This document shows, piece after piece, positions 9,850 through 18,031 of a stretch of DNA of 54,024 nt (within the stretch, counting starts at the first letter, position 1; every line of letters starts with the position of its first letter). A program made the translations under genes and the position numbers. The notes beneath the pieces were generated by a model. That model ran no database searches. It had not been told where the DNA came from and worked only from the letters and a program-made list of their open reading frames with translations. Origin of the DNA: an uncultured Gammaproteobacteria bacterium (GTDB taxonomy: Bacteria > Pseudomonadota > Gammaproteobacteria > Pseudomonadales > Pseudohongiellaceae); NCBI GenBank assembly GCA_903853385.1, contig CAINTJ010000011.1, positions 1-54,024 on the forward strand, given 5' to 3'.

Positions 9850-12627
9850 TTACTGCGGCAAGCGATTGCGCGGATCGTTGGGTGCACGACGGCGTTCGCG
9901 GAGCTGTTCGGGCGCGGCAGCAGCAGGTGCTGGCGTTACCACTGCAGCAGGGGCTGGAGCTGGAGCCTGCGCAGCGGCCGCGTGGGCAGCAGAAGTTTCC
10001 AAGGCTGCTTCCATGGCAACTGCCTGTACTGCTTCAGCCACTGACGCTGCCAGCGACGACGGCCGCACCGGAGCGCTGAAGCTGTCATCCATGCCTACCA
10101 ATACTGAAGCAGGTATCACAAACTCCGCTGGCTGCGTGGCGTTGGGCTCGCTGGCTACGGTAGTGGTTGCTGCGGGTTCCAAAGTGGTTGCTGCAGCTGC
10201 CGGGGTGGTGTCATGCACAACAGCAGGCTCGACTGCTGCCACTGCGCTTTCACTTTCGTGTGCTGCAGTCGGTGCATCGCTTGACAGCTCTCCAGGAGCA
10301 GCGCGCATGCTGGTTGCTGCTGGCACATCCTGATGCTGAGCTGCCAGATCCAGCGGCAGCGTGTTGGCCAGTAGCGGCTCGTTAACTGCCGACACCATGG
10401 TGCCGGCTGCTGCCGGAATATGACCGGCAATAACCAGATCTTCACGGCTGCCACGCTGACGCTGACGTGGTTGACGTCCGCGCTTGTCGTGCGGACGTCG
10501 TCCTGCGCGATCACCTTCTGCCAGTTGCTGTGGTTCAACTTCCTGGTCAGCATTGGTTTCAGGAGCCCGTTCCGGGCGCGGTTGGCGCTCGGGACGTGGT
10601 TCCTGATCCGGAGCCTGTGGCTGTGACTCGTCCTGCGCAAGGGCTGGGCGATCACGGTCACCACGATTGCGATTGCGGCCGCCGCGACGGCGGTTGCGTC
10701 CACTTTCACGGCGGACTCCACCGGCGCTGTCTTCGTCTTCACCTTCAGTAGTGGCAACCGCCGCTTCCGGTGTTACCGGTGGCTTCGACCGCTGATCCGG
10801 ACGTGAATGTTCACTGCGCTCGCCGCCGCGTTCGTTACGCTTGCGACCATGGCGATCGTTGCGGTCATTCCTGCTGTTGCCACGTTCGCGTGGTGCAGGC
10901 GCCGCAGGTTTGGGTGCTTCTTCTTCATTGGCTGAGGGCGCGCCAAACAGGGAGGAAATGATTTGTGCAAAGAAACCGCCTTTGCGCGCTGCCGGGGCAG
11001 CTGCAGCCGGCACAGCCTGGGGCGCAACTACTGGCGGCGGCGGCGTATTCATGCGGATGGATTGCACAGCCGGTACATCAGCAACCACCGGTGTGCGCGG
11101 CAATACGGATTCCAGTGGTTCTTCGTGCTCAACCTCGATGTCATAGCTGTGACCAGCTGTTTCAGTGGTGAGATTCTGGATTTCGAAATGCGGGGTTTCC
11201 ATGTGCGAGTTCGGCACTATCAAAACGCGCTTGCGGGTCATGGTTTCAATCTGCATGACTTCATTGCGTTTTTCGTTGAGCAGGTAAGACGCCACACTGA
11301 TTGGCACGATCGCGCGGATTTCGCGGGCATTGTTCTTGTTGGTCTCTTCCAGGATCAGGCGCAGAATCGACAGTGACAGGCTTTCGATGTCGCGGATGGT
11401 GCCCATGCCCATGCAGCGCGGGCATACAGTGGCGCTGGTCTCGCCCAGTGATGGACGCAGTCGCTGACGTGACATTTCCAGCAAGCCAAAACGGGAAATT
11501 TTGCCGACCTGGACCCGGGCACGATCCATTTCCAGGGCATCCTTGACGCGGTCTTCCACGGCACGCTGGTTTTTGGTCGACATCATGTCGATGAAATCGA
11601 TCACGATGAGTCCGCCCATGTCGCGCAAGCGCAGCTGGCGGGCAATTTCATCAGCCGCTTCCAGGTTGGTCTGCAGTGCAGTTTCCTCGATGTCAGAGCC
11701 TTTGGTGGCGCGGGAGGAGTTGATGTCGATCGATACCAGCGCTTCGGTGGGGTCAATCACGATTGAGCCGCCCGAAGGCAGTTTCACTTCGCGCTGGAAC
11801 GCACTTTCGATCTGGTTTTCGATCTGGAAATTGGTGAACAAGGGCACGCTGCCCTGGTAAAGCCGCAAGCGACTTTCGAACTGCGGCATCACCTGGCGAA
11901 TAAAGGTGAGTGCGTCGTCATAGGCTGACTGGGTGTCAAAAATGACTTCGCCGATGTCCTGGCGCAGGTAATCGCGCACGGCGCGCAGGATCACATTGCT
12001 CTCCTGGAACAGCAGGCAGGGTGATTCACGTTCTTTGGAAGCAGCGGTGATCGCAGTCCATACTGTCATCAGATAGTTAAGGTCCCACTGCAGCTCTTCC
12101 GCAGCACGACCGATGCCGGCGGTGCGGACGATGATGCCCATGCCGTCAGGGATCTGCATGGAGTCCATGGCTTCGCGCAGTTCGGAGCGATCATCGCCCT
12201 CGATGCGACGGGAAATGCCGCCACGCGGGTTGTTGGGCATCAGTACCAGGTAACGACCTGCCAGGCTGATCATGGTGGTGAGGGCCGCGCCCTTGTTGCC
12301 GCGTTCTTCCTTTTCCACCTGCACAATTACTTCAGTGCCTTCGGCAATCAGGTCGCGAATGTTGCCACGGCCACTTTCGGAAGCATTTTTGCGATAGTAC
12401 TCGCGGGAGATTTCCTTGAGCGGCAGGAAGCCGTGTCGGTCGGCGCCGTAGTTGACGAAGGCGGCTTCCAGGCTGGGCTCAACCCGCGTGATGCGGCCTT
12501 TGTAGATGTTGGCTTTTTTCTGTACGCGGTTGCGGTTTTCAATGTCGAGGTCGTACAGACGTTGTCCATCGACCAGAGCAACCCGCAGCTCTTCTTTCTG
12601 GGTAGCGTTGACTAGAATGCGTTTCAT
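9850..12627 (-). CDS. rne: Ribonuclease E
   Basis: Endoribonuclease that starts mRNA decay and processes rRNA and tRNA precursors, and scaffolds the degradosome at the inner membrane. The N-terminus [21 protein letters not shown], the S1 domain ([22 protein letters not shown]), the catalytic DNase-like region with [20 protein letters not shown] and IVIDFIDM, and the Zn-link CPRCMGMG define the catalytic half (about 1-510). The rest, to residue 925, is disordered and rich in Arg, Pro, Ala and Glu (for example [20 protein letters not shown]), as expected for RNA-binding and partner-docking tails. The ribosome binding site GGAA sits inside a hairpin directly before the ATG. The gene is divergent from rluC, as in many gammaproteobacteria. 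Expression is probably self-limited through its leader. Confidence 0.96.
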   Translation of the reverse strand: MKRILVNATQKEELRVALVDGQRLYDLDIENRNRVQKKANIYKGRITRVEPSLEAAFVNYGADRHGFLPLKEISREYYRKNASESGRGNIRDLIAEGTEVIVQVEKEERGNKGAALTTMISLAGRYLVLMPNNPRGGISRRIEGDDRSELREAMDSMQIPDGMGIIVRTAGIGRAAEELQWDLNYLMTVWTAITAASKERESPCLLFQESNVILRAVRDYLRQDIGEVIFDTQSAYDDALTFIRQVMPQFESRLRLYQGSVPLFTNFQIENQIESAFQREVKLPSGGSIVIDPTEALVSIDINSSRATKGSDIEETALQTNLEAADEIARQLRLRDMGGLIVIDFIDMMSTKNQRAVEDRVKDALEMDRARVQVGKISRFGLLEMSRQRLRPSLGETSATVCPRCMGMGTIRDIESLSLSILRLILEETNKNNAREIRAIVPISVASYLLNEKRNEVMQIETMTRKRVLIVPNSHMETPHFEIQNLTTETAGHSYDIEVEHEEPLESVLPRTPVVADVPAVQSIRMNTPPPPVVAPQAVPAAAAPAARKGGFFAQIISSLFGAPSANEEEAPKPAAPAPRERGNSRNDRNDRHGRKRNERGGERSEHSRPDQRSKPPVTPEAAVATTEGEDEDSAGGVRRESGRNRRRGGRNRNRGDRDRPALAQDESQPQAPDQEPRPERQPRPERAPETNADQEVEPQQLAEGDRAGRRPHDKRGRQPRQRQRGSREDLVIAGHIPAAAGTMVSAVNEPLLANTLPLDLAAQHQDVPAATSMRAAPGELSSDAPTAAHESESAVAAVEPAVVHDTTPAAAATTLEPAATTTVASEPNATQPAEFVIPASVLVGMDDSFSAPVRPSSLAASVAEAVQAVAMEAALETSAAHAAAAQAPAPAPAAVVTPAPAAAAPEQLRERRRAPNDPRNRLPQ

Positions 12628-12630
12628 GTA

Positions 12631-12658
12631 GTGTTTTCCGTAAGTAAACGGGAAACAC
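12631..12658 (-). promoter_or_regulatory. Hairpin sequestering the rne ribosome binding site
   Basis: In rne mRNA sense, GTGTTTCCCGT pairs with ACGGAAAACAC around the loop TTACTT: ten pairs with one C/A mismatch, ending three bases before the ATG. The GGAA ribosome binding site lies in the 3' arm, so folding should reduce translation. This suits RNase E self-control, in which cleavage of the leader lowers its own mRNA. Confidence 0.55.
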
Positions 12659-12730
12659 TCGGCACACCAAAACAGTGATGCTTGTCAGGATCAAATCCCG
12701 ATCTATTGGTTTTGATTCACTTTTCTTGCA

Positions 12731-12763
12731 GTTAGCGGCAGTAAATACACTGCTGCCACTAAC
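12731..12763 (-). promoter_or_regulatory. Candidate rne5-type leader stem-loop
   Basis: In mRNA sense, GTTAGTGGCAG pairs with CTGCCGCTAAC (11 pairs, one G-U) around an 11-base loop CAGTGTATTTA. An alternative fold bulges CAG and closes a smaller GTATTT loop. It lies about 100 nt before the rne start. An evolutionarily conserved stem-loop in the E. coli rne leader senses RNase E activity (Rfam family rne5); position and AU-rich loop fit, but I could not align it. Confidence 0.5.
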
Positions 12764-13208
12764 AAAATTCATCAAAAGTTATGCAGGGAGCGCAATCCGC
12801 CGTCTGCATCAATCACAATAGTTCGTGGTCTTGCGACCGTATTCAGATTGGTGTCCCTTGCTCGCACATACGTCTCAATGGAGACCAGCGTCTGGTTCAG
12901 GGTCTTGCGTCAATCTGTACTTGTTCTTTACCTGTGCATACCTATCCTGTCGCTCTTGATGTGGGCGACACGGATATCTTGCTGGTTGCCGGGTGTTGCC
13001 CGGGATTAATTTCTTTATATGCAGTCAGTGTAAATCCTGAGCCCGATGGTGGACCCGATATCATGATCGGGCCCTGGCCTGTGCTTGTTCCGGCTTCTGA
13101 TCCGCTCCTCATAAGTCTTGTTTGGGGGATCAGTCCGTTGCAGTACAACGGTGCAGGTGACATGCCTGGCTTGTGCGGGTGAAGGGTTAATCTGTGCTGC
13201 GTGGCTTT

Positions 13209-13239
13209 TTGTACGACCTCTTTTTACGATTTCGTACAA
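13209..13239. repeat. Perfect 8-bp inverted repeat in the rne/rluC region
   Basis: TTGTACGA and TCGTACAA are separated by 15 bp. It lies about 120 bp downstream of the candidate rne start site and has no flanking T-run, so it is not an evident terminator. It could be a protein-binding site or a leader hairpin; no known operator was recognised. Confidence 0.4.
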
Positions 13240-13358
13240 CTACTGCTTTTTGTGCAAATTCTGCTGCCGCAATGCTTGTTCATGCCGGGTGAAAAGAGTT
13301 ATGCGTTATCGGCACGGGCCCGGGGTGTTTGCGCAAGAGCGCAGCAAAATGCACCGCT

Positions 13359-13387
13359 AATATACCAGTTAACCCAAGCTGCATCAA
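13359..13387 (-). promoter_or_regulatory. Candidate sigma70 promoter for rne
   Basis: On the minus strand TTGATG (13387-13382) and TATATT (13364-13359) are spaced 17 bp. This is the best -35/-10 pair I found reading toward rne. It predicts transcription from about 13352 and a leader near 725 nt, about twice the length known for E. coli rne. Confidence 0.5.
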
Positions 13388-13421
13388 ACTGTTATCAGCA
13401 TTTCCTAAGAGTGGTCTCATA

Positions 13422-13451
13422 TTGGGATTGCATGCTCAACCTCCGTATACT
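13422..13451 (+). promoter_or_regulatory. Candidate promoter for rluC
   Basis: TTGGGA (13422-13427) and TATACT (13446-13451) are spaced 18 bp, placing a start near 13458 and a leader of about 20 nt before the rluC ATG. It is back to back with the rne promoter, 35 bp away. Confidence 0.4.
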
Positions 13452-13479
13452 CGCCGTTTTTCCTGGACTGGGGTCTGTG

Positions 13480-14457
13480 ATGGACAAAACATCTGCTGCG
13501 GGGCGCACCGAGCTGGGCGCCAAACCCGGGGTTGTGCTGGTGGAGGTGGCCGAGCACAAGGACGAGCAGCGTTTGGACAATTTCCTGCTGGGCAAGTTGA
13601 AAGGCGTCCCCAAGACATTGATTTATCGAATAATTCGTAAGGGTGAGGTAAGAGTCAATGGCAAGCGCGCCAAGCCTGATACCAGGCTAAGTACCGGAGA
13701 CAAGGTCAGAATCCCCCCTGTGCGCACTGCTGAGACAGGTCAGGTGCCGGTGCCTGGCAAGCAACTGTCAGAACGACTGACAGACTCAATATTGCTGGAG
13801 GATGACTGTTTGCTGGTGCTCAACAAGCCGGCCGGCTTGGCTGTGCATGCCGGCACCGGCGCCAAACTAGGGGTGATTGAGGCCTTGCGGCAGCTGTTTC
13901 CCCAGTGGCCGGGGCTGGAATTGGTGCACCGGCTCGACAAAGGCACCTCGGGTTGTCTGTTGCTGGCTAAAACCGGCAAGGCGCGCCGGGCGCTGATGGA
14001 TGCCTTTCGTGATCACACGGTCCGTAAAACCTATCATGCCATCGTCACCGGCCTGTGGCCGGCCAGGATCAAGCGCGTTGACGCCGCTTTGCTAAGGCAG
14101 CCGGAACGTGGAGGTCAGCGCATGGTGGAAATAGACGAAGACGGCAAGGATGCTTCAACTGAATTCAAGATCTTGCGTTTGTTTGATCAAGCTACTCTGG
14201 TGGAAGCGCGGCCACTGACCGGCCGTACCCATCAGATCAGGGTGCATGCTGCCAGCATCGGCTGCCCGCTACTGGGCGATGACAAGTATTCAGTGCAGGA
14301 AAAACACCAGTTGCAACAGCGTGCCGGCAGTAATCGCATGTTCCTGCATGCGGCCAAATTGCAGTTTCCGCATCCGCTTGATGGCAGGATCATCACGGTA
14401 GAAGCGCCTTACGATGTGCAGTTCGCACAAGCCATAAGCCGGTTGGCGGCGAAATAA
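13480..14457 (+). CDS. rluC: 23S rRNA pseudouridine synthase RluC
   Basis: Isomerises selected uridines of 23S rRNA to pseudouridine (955, 2504 and 2580 in E. coli). An N-terminal S4 RNA-binding domain (RLDNFLLGKLKGVPKTLIYRIIRKG, residues about 28-90) is followed by the RluA-type catalytic domain with HRLDKGTSG, catalytic Asp153, and GRTHQIRVH. ATG 13480 gives 325 residues, the normal size; the open frame continues upstream to 13201 but that extension is not homologous. Location opposite rne and before maf matches gammaproteobacterial order and favours RluC over RluA or RluD. Confidence 0.93.
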   Translation: MDKTSAAGRTELGAKPGVVLVEVAEHKDEQRLDNFLLGKLKGVPKTLIYRIIRKGEVRVNGKRAKPDTRLSTGDKVRIPPVRTAETGQVPVPGKQLSERLTDSILLEDDCLLVLNKPAGLAVHAGTGAKLGVIEALRQLFPQWPGLELVHRLDKGTSGCLLLAKTGKARRALMDAFRDHTVRKTYHAIVTGLWPARIKRVDAALLRQPERGGQRMVEIDEDGKDASTEFKILRLFDQATLVEARPLTGRTHQIRVHAASIGCPLLGDDKYSVQEKHQLQQRAGSNRMFLHAAKLQFPHPLDGRIITVEAPYDVQFAQAISRLAAK

Positions 14458-14463
14458 GGCCTG

Positions 14464-14482
14464 GCCCTGGCGGTGTCAGGGC
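14464..14482. terminator. Possible weak bidirectional hairpin between rluC and maf
   Basis: GCCCTG and CAGGGC pair around GCGGTGT at the convergent ends of rluC and maf, overlapping the maf stop codon. The stem is only six pairs with no T-run, so function is doubtful. Confidence 0.3.
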
Positions 14483-15069
14483 TTGAGCGGGTTGAGGCCG
14501 TTTTGTCGCAACATCCGGCACAGATTGATCAGCGGCAAGCCGATCAGGCTGTGGAAATCATTGCCGGCCATCCCCTCGAACAAGGCAATGCCCAATCCTT
14601 CGGCCTTGAAACTGCCCGCGCAATCGTAGGGCTGTTCCAGTTCCAGATAGCGGCAAATTTCTGCATCAGAGAGCTGGCGAAACCGCACCGAGAAGACATC
14701 ATGGCTGCTTTGGCTTGCCCCGGTCTGGCTGTTCAGCAATACCAGGGAAGTATGGAAAATGAGGTTATGACCACTGCACGCGCGCAGTTGCTGGCGCGCG
14801 TGCTCGAAATTCCCGGGCTTGCCCATGATGGATGTTGCGCCCTCAAGCGCACAGGCCTGATCGGAGCCGATGATCAGCGCTTGCGGATAGCTGGCCGTTA
14901 ACGCACGCGCCTTGGCAATGGCCAGTCTTGCGGTCATGGCCTCGATGTTTTCCCCGGCCAGCGGAGTTTCATCGATATCCGGGCTGGCCCACACGAAGGG
15001 CAGTAGCAAGCGCTGCAGCAGCATGCGGCGGTAGGATGAGGAAGATGCCAAAACCAGCGGGAGTGTCAT
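14476..15069 (-). CDS. yceF: Maf-family nucleotide pyrophosphatase (YceF type)
   Basis: House-cleaning enzyme that hydrolyses the phosphoanhydride bond of modified nucleotides; the YceF subgroup prefers 7-methyl-GTP. Seen: ASSSSYRRMLLQRL at the N-terminus, the DIDETP motif near residue 32 and IIGSDQACALEG with the conserved Asp near residue 70. ATG 15069 gives 197 residues and the usual family start MTLPLVLASSS; a GTG at 15099 in frame would add ten residues and cannot be ruled out. It is convergent with rluC. Confidence 0.88.
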   Translation of the reverse strand: MTLPLVLASSSSYRRMLLQRLLLPFVWASPDIDETPLAGENIEAMTARLAIAKARALTASYPQALIIGSDQACALEGATSIMGKPGNFEHARQQLRACSGHNLIFHTSLVLLNSQTGASQSSHDVFSVRFRQLSDAEICRYLELEQPYDCAGSFKAEGLGIALFEGMAGNDFHSLIGLPLINLCRMLRQNGLNPLKP

Positions 15070-15262
15070 GGTAAAAATCGTCAGGACCTGTAAATTCACT
15101 GCCTAAGTTAAACCAGTTCGCGCCGGCAAGCGATTACACCTGCGCCAGTAGCCGTTACAATAGCGCAGGTATTGGTCACATGTCCTATCCCCCTCAATAG
15201 CGCAGCATTTTGTGACTATACTCAACACTGTACATTCAATTCTCCGGATCAAGGTTGCTTCA

Positions 15263-16246
15263 ATGCGGTATCAATCAAGTTTGTCGCTGGTGTTGGCCTT
15301 GCTTCTCGCCAGTTGCGGTAGTCCTTACCGGCCCCCGGTTGACCAGTCCGGTGAGCCGCTGTTTCTCAACGCCGGCCGTCAGCATCTGGTCAATGAGGGT
15401 GAAACCCTTTATGTAGTGGCCTGGATGTATGATCTCGATTTTGCCGCCCTCGCACGCGCCAACAATTTGCAGGAGCCCTACACGCTGACGCCGGGCCAGA
15501 AGCTCGCGGTGGATCTGCGTGGTTACAGCAGCAAAACCAAAGCAGGCAGTGCCATGGCTGCCGCTCCCGGCGCTGTGGCCAATGACGGTGAAGCGGTTGC
15601 TGTAGCCAAACCTGCCGGCAACATCGGTGGTCTGCGCCGCTCGCAGTTGCCGGATACCGGCGGTACTGCCCAGACCAGTCGCAGCGCGTTGCCAGCGGCC
15701 GACGATGTGGCCACCGGCAACCAGCAAGTTGCAGCGCCGGCAACTGTGAACAAGGCCGGACTGGAAGTTCCCAAAACCATTCCGGCTACCACGCCGTCAG
15801 CAGCAGCTGTTCCCACAACGCCTGGTGCATCGGCCGGCAGCAAAGTGGTTGCCGCATTTTCCGGCACCGGCGATGTGAGCTGGGGCTGGCCTTATCGCGG
15901 CACTGTCGTTGGCCGTTTCTCGGAAGACGGCGCCAACAGCAAAGGCATTGATATTGCGGGCAAGGAAGGCGATCCGGTGCTGGCAGCAGCCGACGGTGAA
16001 GTGGTCTATGCCGGCAGCGGCCTGCTGCGTTACGGCAACTTGCTCATCATCAAACACAATGACCGTTTTTTGAGTGCCTACGCGCACAACCGCGCATTGC
16101 TGGTGGGCGAGAAAACCAAAGTGAGCAAGGGGCAGAAAATTGCCGAACTCGGCTCCAGTGGCATCGACAAGAACATGCTGCATTTCGAGATCCGGGTTGA
16201 CGGCAAACCCAGCGATCCGATGGCGTATTTGCCATCATTAAAATAA
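15263..16246 (+). CDS. nlpD: Lipoprotein NlpD, LysM and inactive LytM domains
   Basis: Outer-membrane lipoprotein that activates the division amidase AmiC to split septal peptidoglycan. The signal peptide ends in the lipobox LASC with Cys18. A LysM domain (HLVNEGETLYVVAWMY, about 40-90) is followed by a Pro/Ala/Thr-rich linker and a C-terminal LytM/M23 fold. The M23 metal motifs are degenerate (KGIDIAG lacks the HxxxD histidine; NMLHFEIR keeps only one of two), as expected for an activator rather than an enzyme. ATG 15263 gives 327 residues; an upstream in-frame start at 15212 would hide the signal peptide. rpoS follows, the classic pair, and an nlpD promoter or internal promoter often feeds rpoS. 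Confidence 0.93.
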   Translation: MRYQSSLSLVLALLLASCGSPYRPPVDQSGEPLFLNAGRQHLVNEGETLYVVAWMYDLDFAALARANNLQEPYTLTPGQKLAVDLRGYSSKTKAGSAMAAAPGAVANDGEAVAVAKPAGNIGGLRRSQLPDTGGTAQTSRSALPAADDVATGNQQVAAPATVNKAGLEVPKTIPATTPSAAAVPTTPGASAGSKVVAAFSGTGDVSWGWPYRGTVVGRFSEDGANSKGIDIAGKEGDPVLAAADGEVVYAGSGLLRYGNLLIIKHNDRFLSAYAHNRALLVGEKTKVSKGQKIAELGSSGIDKNMLHFEIRVDGKPSDPMAYLPSLK

Positions 16247-16481
16247 TTTTTGCATATATTCAGGTCTTAACTATACTGAAGACAAAAGCTGATTCTGGAA
16301 TGTAAGTACCAACATAAAAAACAACGACTTTTCTGAAACAGAAATAGTAATAAAAGACCGCTGAAAACAGCGCCAATCTTTGGAATTATTAAATATTTTC
16401 ATGTTGCACCCGCAGTTTTACAGGATGTAACTTTTGGTTAGGCGCCAAGACTAGAATAATATTTGAACAAAGGGATTTTTC
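16247..16481 (+). promoter_or_regulatory. AT-rich nlpD-rpoS spacer with candidate rpoS promoter
   Basis: This 235-bp gap is much richer in A and T than the genes beside it. TTGGTT (16434-16439) and TAATAT (16457-16462) are spaced 17 bp just before AGGGA and the rpoS ATG, which would leave a very short leader. Small hairpins occur at 16359-16372 (CGCTG-AAAA-CAGCG) and TTCTG-AAA-CAGAA near 16330. No rsmZ-like RNA is seen. Which element drives rpoS is unclear. Confidence 0.35.
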
Positions 16482-17558
16482 ATGAAATTCTTCGGAAGCA
16501 ATGGAAGGCACACCCCTAAAAAATACCATACTAAAAAGCAAGAGAGCACTGCTGCCATTGGCATCAATGACCGGTGCGAGCCGGGTCGCCACAATATTGT
16601 TGCCTTGGCCTTCGATGATGCTGTTGCCGGCAGTAGCGATCAGGAAGCTGGCAACGAGCCGTCGGCAGCAGCTGATGCGGCTGCGCCAGGTGAAGAGCAG
16701 CGCAGTCACCGTGATGACGAAAGCTCGCTTGATGCCACCACTCTCTACCTTAATGAAATCGGCTATATACCGTTATTGAATGTCGAGCAGGAAGTGCGGC
16801 TGGCACGGGAAGTTGTTGCCGGCTCACATGCCAGCAAAAACCGGATGATTGAATCCAATTTGCGGCTGGTGGTAGCCATCGCCAAGCGCTATCAGAATCG
16901 CGGGCTGTGCCTGCTGGACCTGGTGGAAGAGGGTAATCTGGGATTGATCAGGGCCGTTGAAAAATACAATCCGGAATTGGGTTATCGTTTTTCCACCTAT
17001 GCAACCTGGTGGATCAAGCAGTCAATAGATCGCGCCTTGATGAATCATGCCCAGACCATCCGTTATCCCATCCATGTGATTAAGGACATCAATGGCTGCT
17101 TCAAAGCCGGGGAGCAATTGCGGGAGCTGCATGGCCGCGATCCTACCCAGCAGGAAATCGCGGAAAAAACCGGCAAGTCGTTAAAAGAGGTAAGAAGACT
17201 GCAAGGGTTGCATTTCAAGATGGCATCGAGCAGCCAGCCGCAGGGCGAAGAAAACGACAATTCCCCGCTCGACAGCATCACCGCCAGTAAAACCAGCGAG
17301 CCGCTCCAGATACTGGAATTGCAGGATATCAAGGCAAATGTGGAGGTTTGGCTGAGTAAATTGTCACATCGTCATCGTGCTGTGGTGGTGCGTCGCTTCG
17401 GACTGCAAGGGCATGAGGATGGCACCCTGGAAGAGGTGGGAGCTGACGTCGGCATCACCCGCGAACGGGTGCGGCAATTGCAGATAGAAGCCCTCGGCAA
17501 ACTCCGGCGCATGATGGAACGCGATGGTTTTGTGATTGAGCATCTGCAAGAACCGTGA
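16482..17558 (+). CDS. rpoS: RNA polymerase sigma factor RpoS
   Basis: Stationary-phase and general-stress sigma factor. Region 1.2 (TTLYLNEIGYIPLL), region 2 (RLVVAIAKRYQNRGL, LLDLVEEGNLGLIRAVEKY, STYATWWIKQSIDRALMN), region 3 and region 4.2 (TLEEVGADVGITRERVRQ) are present in order. Length 358 includes an 80-residue acidic, Ala-rich N-terminal extension longer than in E. coli RpoS. Region 2.4 is divergent (HAQTIRYPIHV where E. coli has QTRTIRLPIHI), and the 3.0-3.1 and 4.1 segments also differ from E. coli. Context directly after nlpD and before fdxA/mutS fixes RpoS rather than RpoH. A strong AGGGA lies seven bases before the ATG. Confidence 0.92.
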   Translation: MKFFGSNGRHTPKKYHTKKQESTAAIGINDRCEPGRHNIVALAFDDAVAGSSDQEAGNEPSAAADAAAPGEEQRSHRDDESSLDATTLYLNEIGYIPLLNVEQEVRLAREVVAGSHASKNRMIESNLRLVVAIAKRYQNRGLCLLDLVEEGNLGLIRAVEKYNPELGYRFSTYATWWIKQSIDRALMNHAQTIRYPIHVIKDINGCFKAGEQLRELHGRDPTQQEIAEKTGKSLKEVRRLQGLHFKMASSSQPQGEENDNSPLDSITASKTSEPLQILELQDIKANVEVWLSKLSHRHRAVVVRRFGLQGHEDGTLEEVGADVGITRERVRQLQIEALGKLRRMMERDGFVIEHLQEP

Positions 17559-17581
17559 ATCCGGGTGGGTTTGGCTCGCTA

Positions 17582-17917
17582 TCAGGCCGGCCAGTCACGC
17601 TCGAGTAGATTGATCTTGTTGGGCACGCCATCCCATTGTTCCGCATCGATTGGTGCCGGCTTCATTTCGGTGATATTAGGCCAGCCTGCTGCCAGTTCGG
17701 CATTGAGCGCGATGAATTGCAGCTGGTCTTCCGGCACCTCGTCTTCGGCAAAGATAGCGTCCACCGGGCACTCTGGCTCACACAGGGCGCAGTCGATGCA
17801 CTCGTCCGGATTGATAACCAGCATGTTGGGACCTTCATAGAAACAGTCGACCGGACACACTTCCACACAATCCATGTGTTTGCACTTGATACAGTTTTCG
17901 CCAACGATAAAGGTCAT
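17582..17917 (-). CDS. fdxA: 7Fe ferredoxin FdxA
   Basis: Small cytoplasmic electron carrier with one 3Fe-4S and one 4Fe-4S cluster. Cysteines C9, C12, C17, C21, C25 and C39, C42, C45, C49 ([12 protein letters not shown]) give the expected ligands; the C-terminal tail after residue 60 is the long form typical of proteobacterial FdxA. Length 111 is normal. AGGAG lies seven bases before the ATG. It is convergent with rpoS, 23 bp apart, and downstream of mutS in the same direction, with its own likely promoter. Confidence 0.94.
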   Translation of the reverse strand: MTFIVGENCIKCKHMDCVEVCPVDCFYEGPNMLVINPDECIDCALCEPECPVDAIFAEDEVPEDQLQFIALNAELAAGWPNITEMKPAPIDAEQWDGVPNKINLLERDWPA

Positions 17918-17990
17918 CTTGCAACTCCTGAAGCTGAATCGGGGTGTGGGAGGGAGCCGCCCTTGGCGCTCACCGTCCTCAAGGCCGCGA

Positions 17991-18030
17991 ATTCTACCAG
18001 CAACCCGCCAATGTTATGAACTGGCATAAC
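17991..18030 (-). promoter_or_regulatory. Candidate fdxA promoter overlapped by a dyad
   Basis: On the minus strand TTCATA (18020-18015) and TAGAAT (17996-17991) are spaced 18 bp. The -35 lies inside an 18-bp dyad, GTTATG-N6-CATAAC (18013-18030), which begins two bases after the mutS stop. The dyad may be an operator for fdxA; it has no T-run to make it a terminator for mutS. Confidence 0.4.
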
Positions 18031-18031
18031 T

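Larger units (their letters stand above)
12628..13479. other. 852-bp rne/rluC divergent intergenic region
   Basis: By far the longest gene-free stretch in the window. It holds a candidate rne promoter at its far end (13359-13387), a candidate rluC promoter (13422-13451), two hairpins just before rne, a perfect 8-bp inverted repeat at 13209-13239 and a short GC hairpin at 13054-13071. A 133-codon frame (12781-13182, plus) shows no recognisable protein features and I do not call it a gene. If the rne promoter is right, most of this interval is transcribed as about 725 nt of rne leader RNA. Confidence 0.6.

Noticed and set aside
9866-10333. Ala/Gly-rich plus-strand frame within the end of rne
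   Set aside because: Shadow of the Ala/Pro-rich disordered tail of RNase E.
13054-13071. CCCGAT-ATCATG-ATCGGG hairpin as a terminator
   Set aside because: Six-pair stem with no T-run in either direction and no gene end nearby; kept only as part of the intergenic description.
12781-13182. 133-codon frame in the rne/rluC gap
   Set aside because: No ribosome site, no recognisable fold, odd Cys/Pro/Gly composition; the region is better explained as rne leader on the other strand.
15263-16246. NlpD as an active peptidoglycan endopeptidase
   Set aside because: The M23 metal motifs are degenerate, as in known amidase activators.
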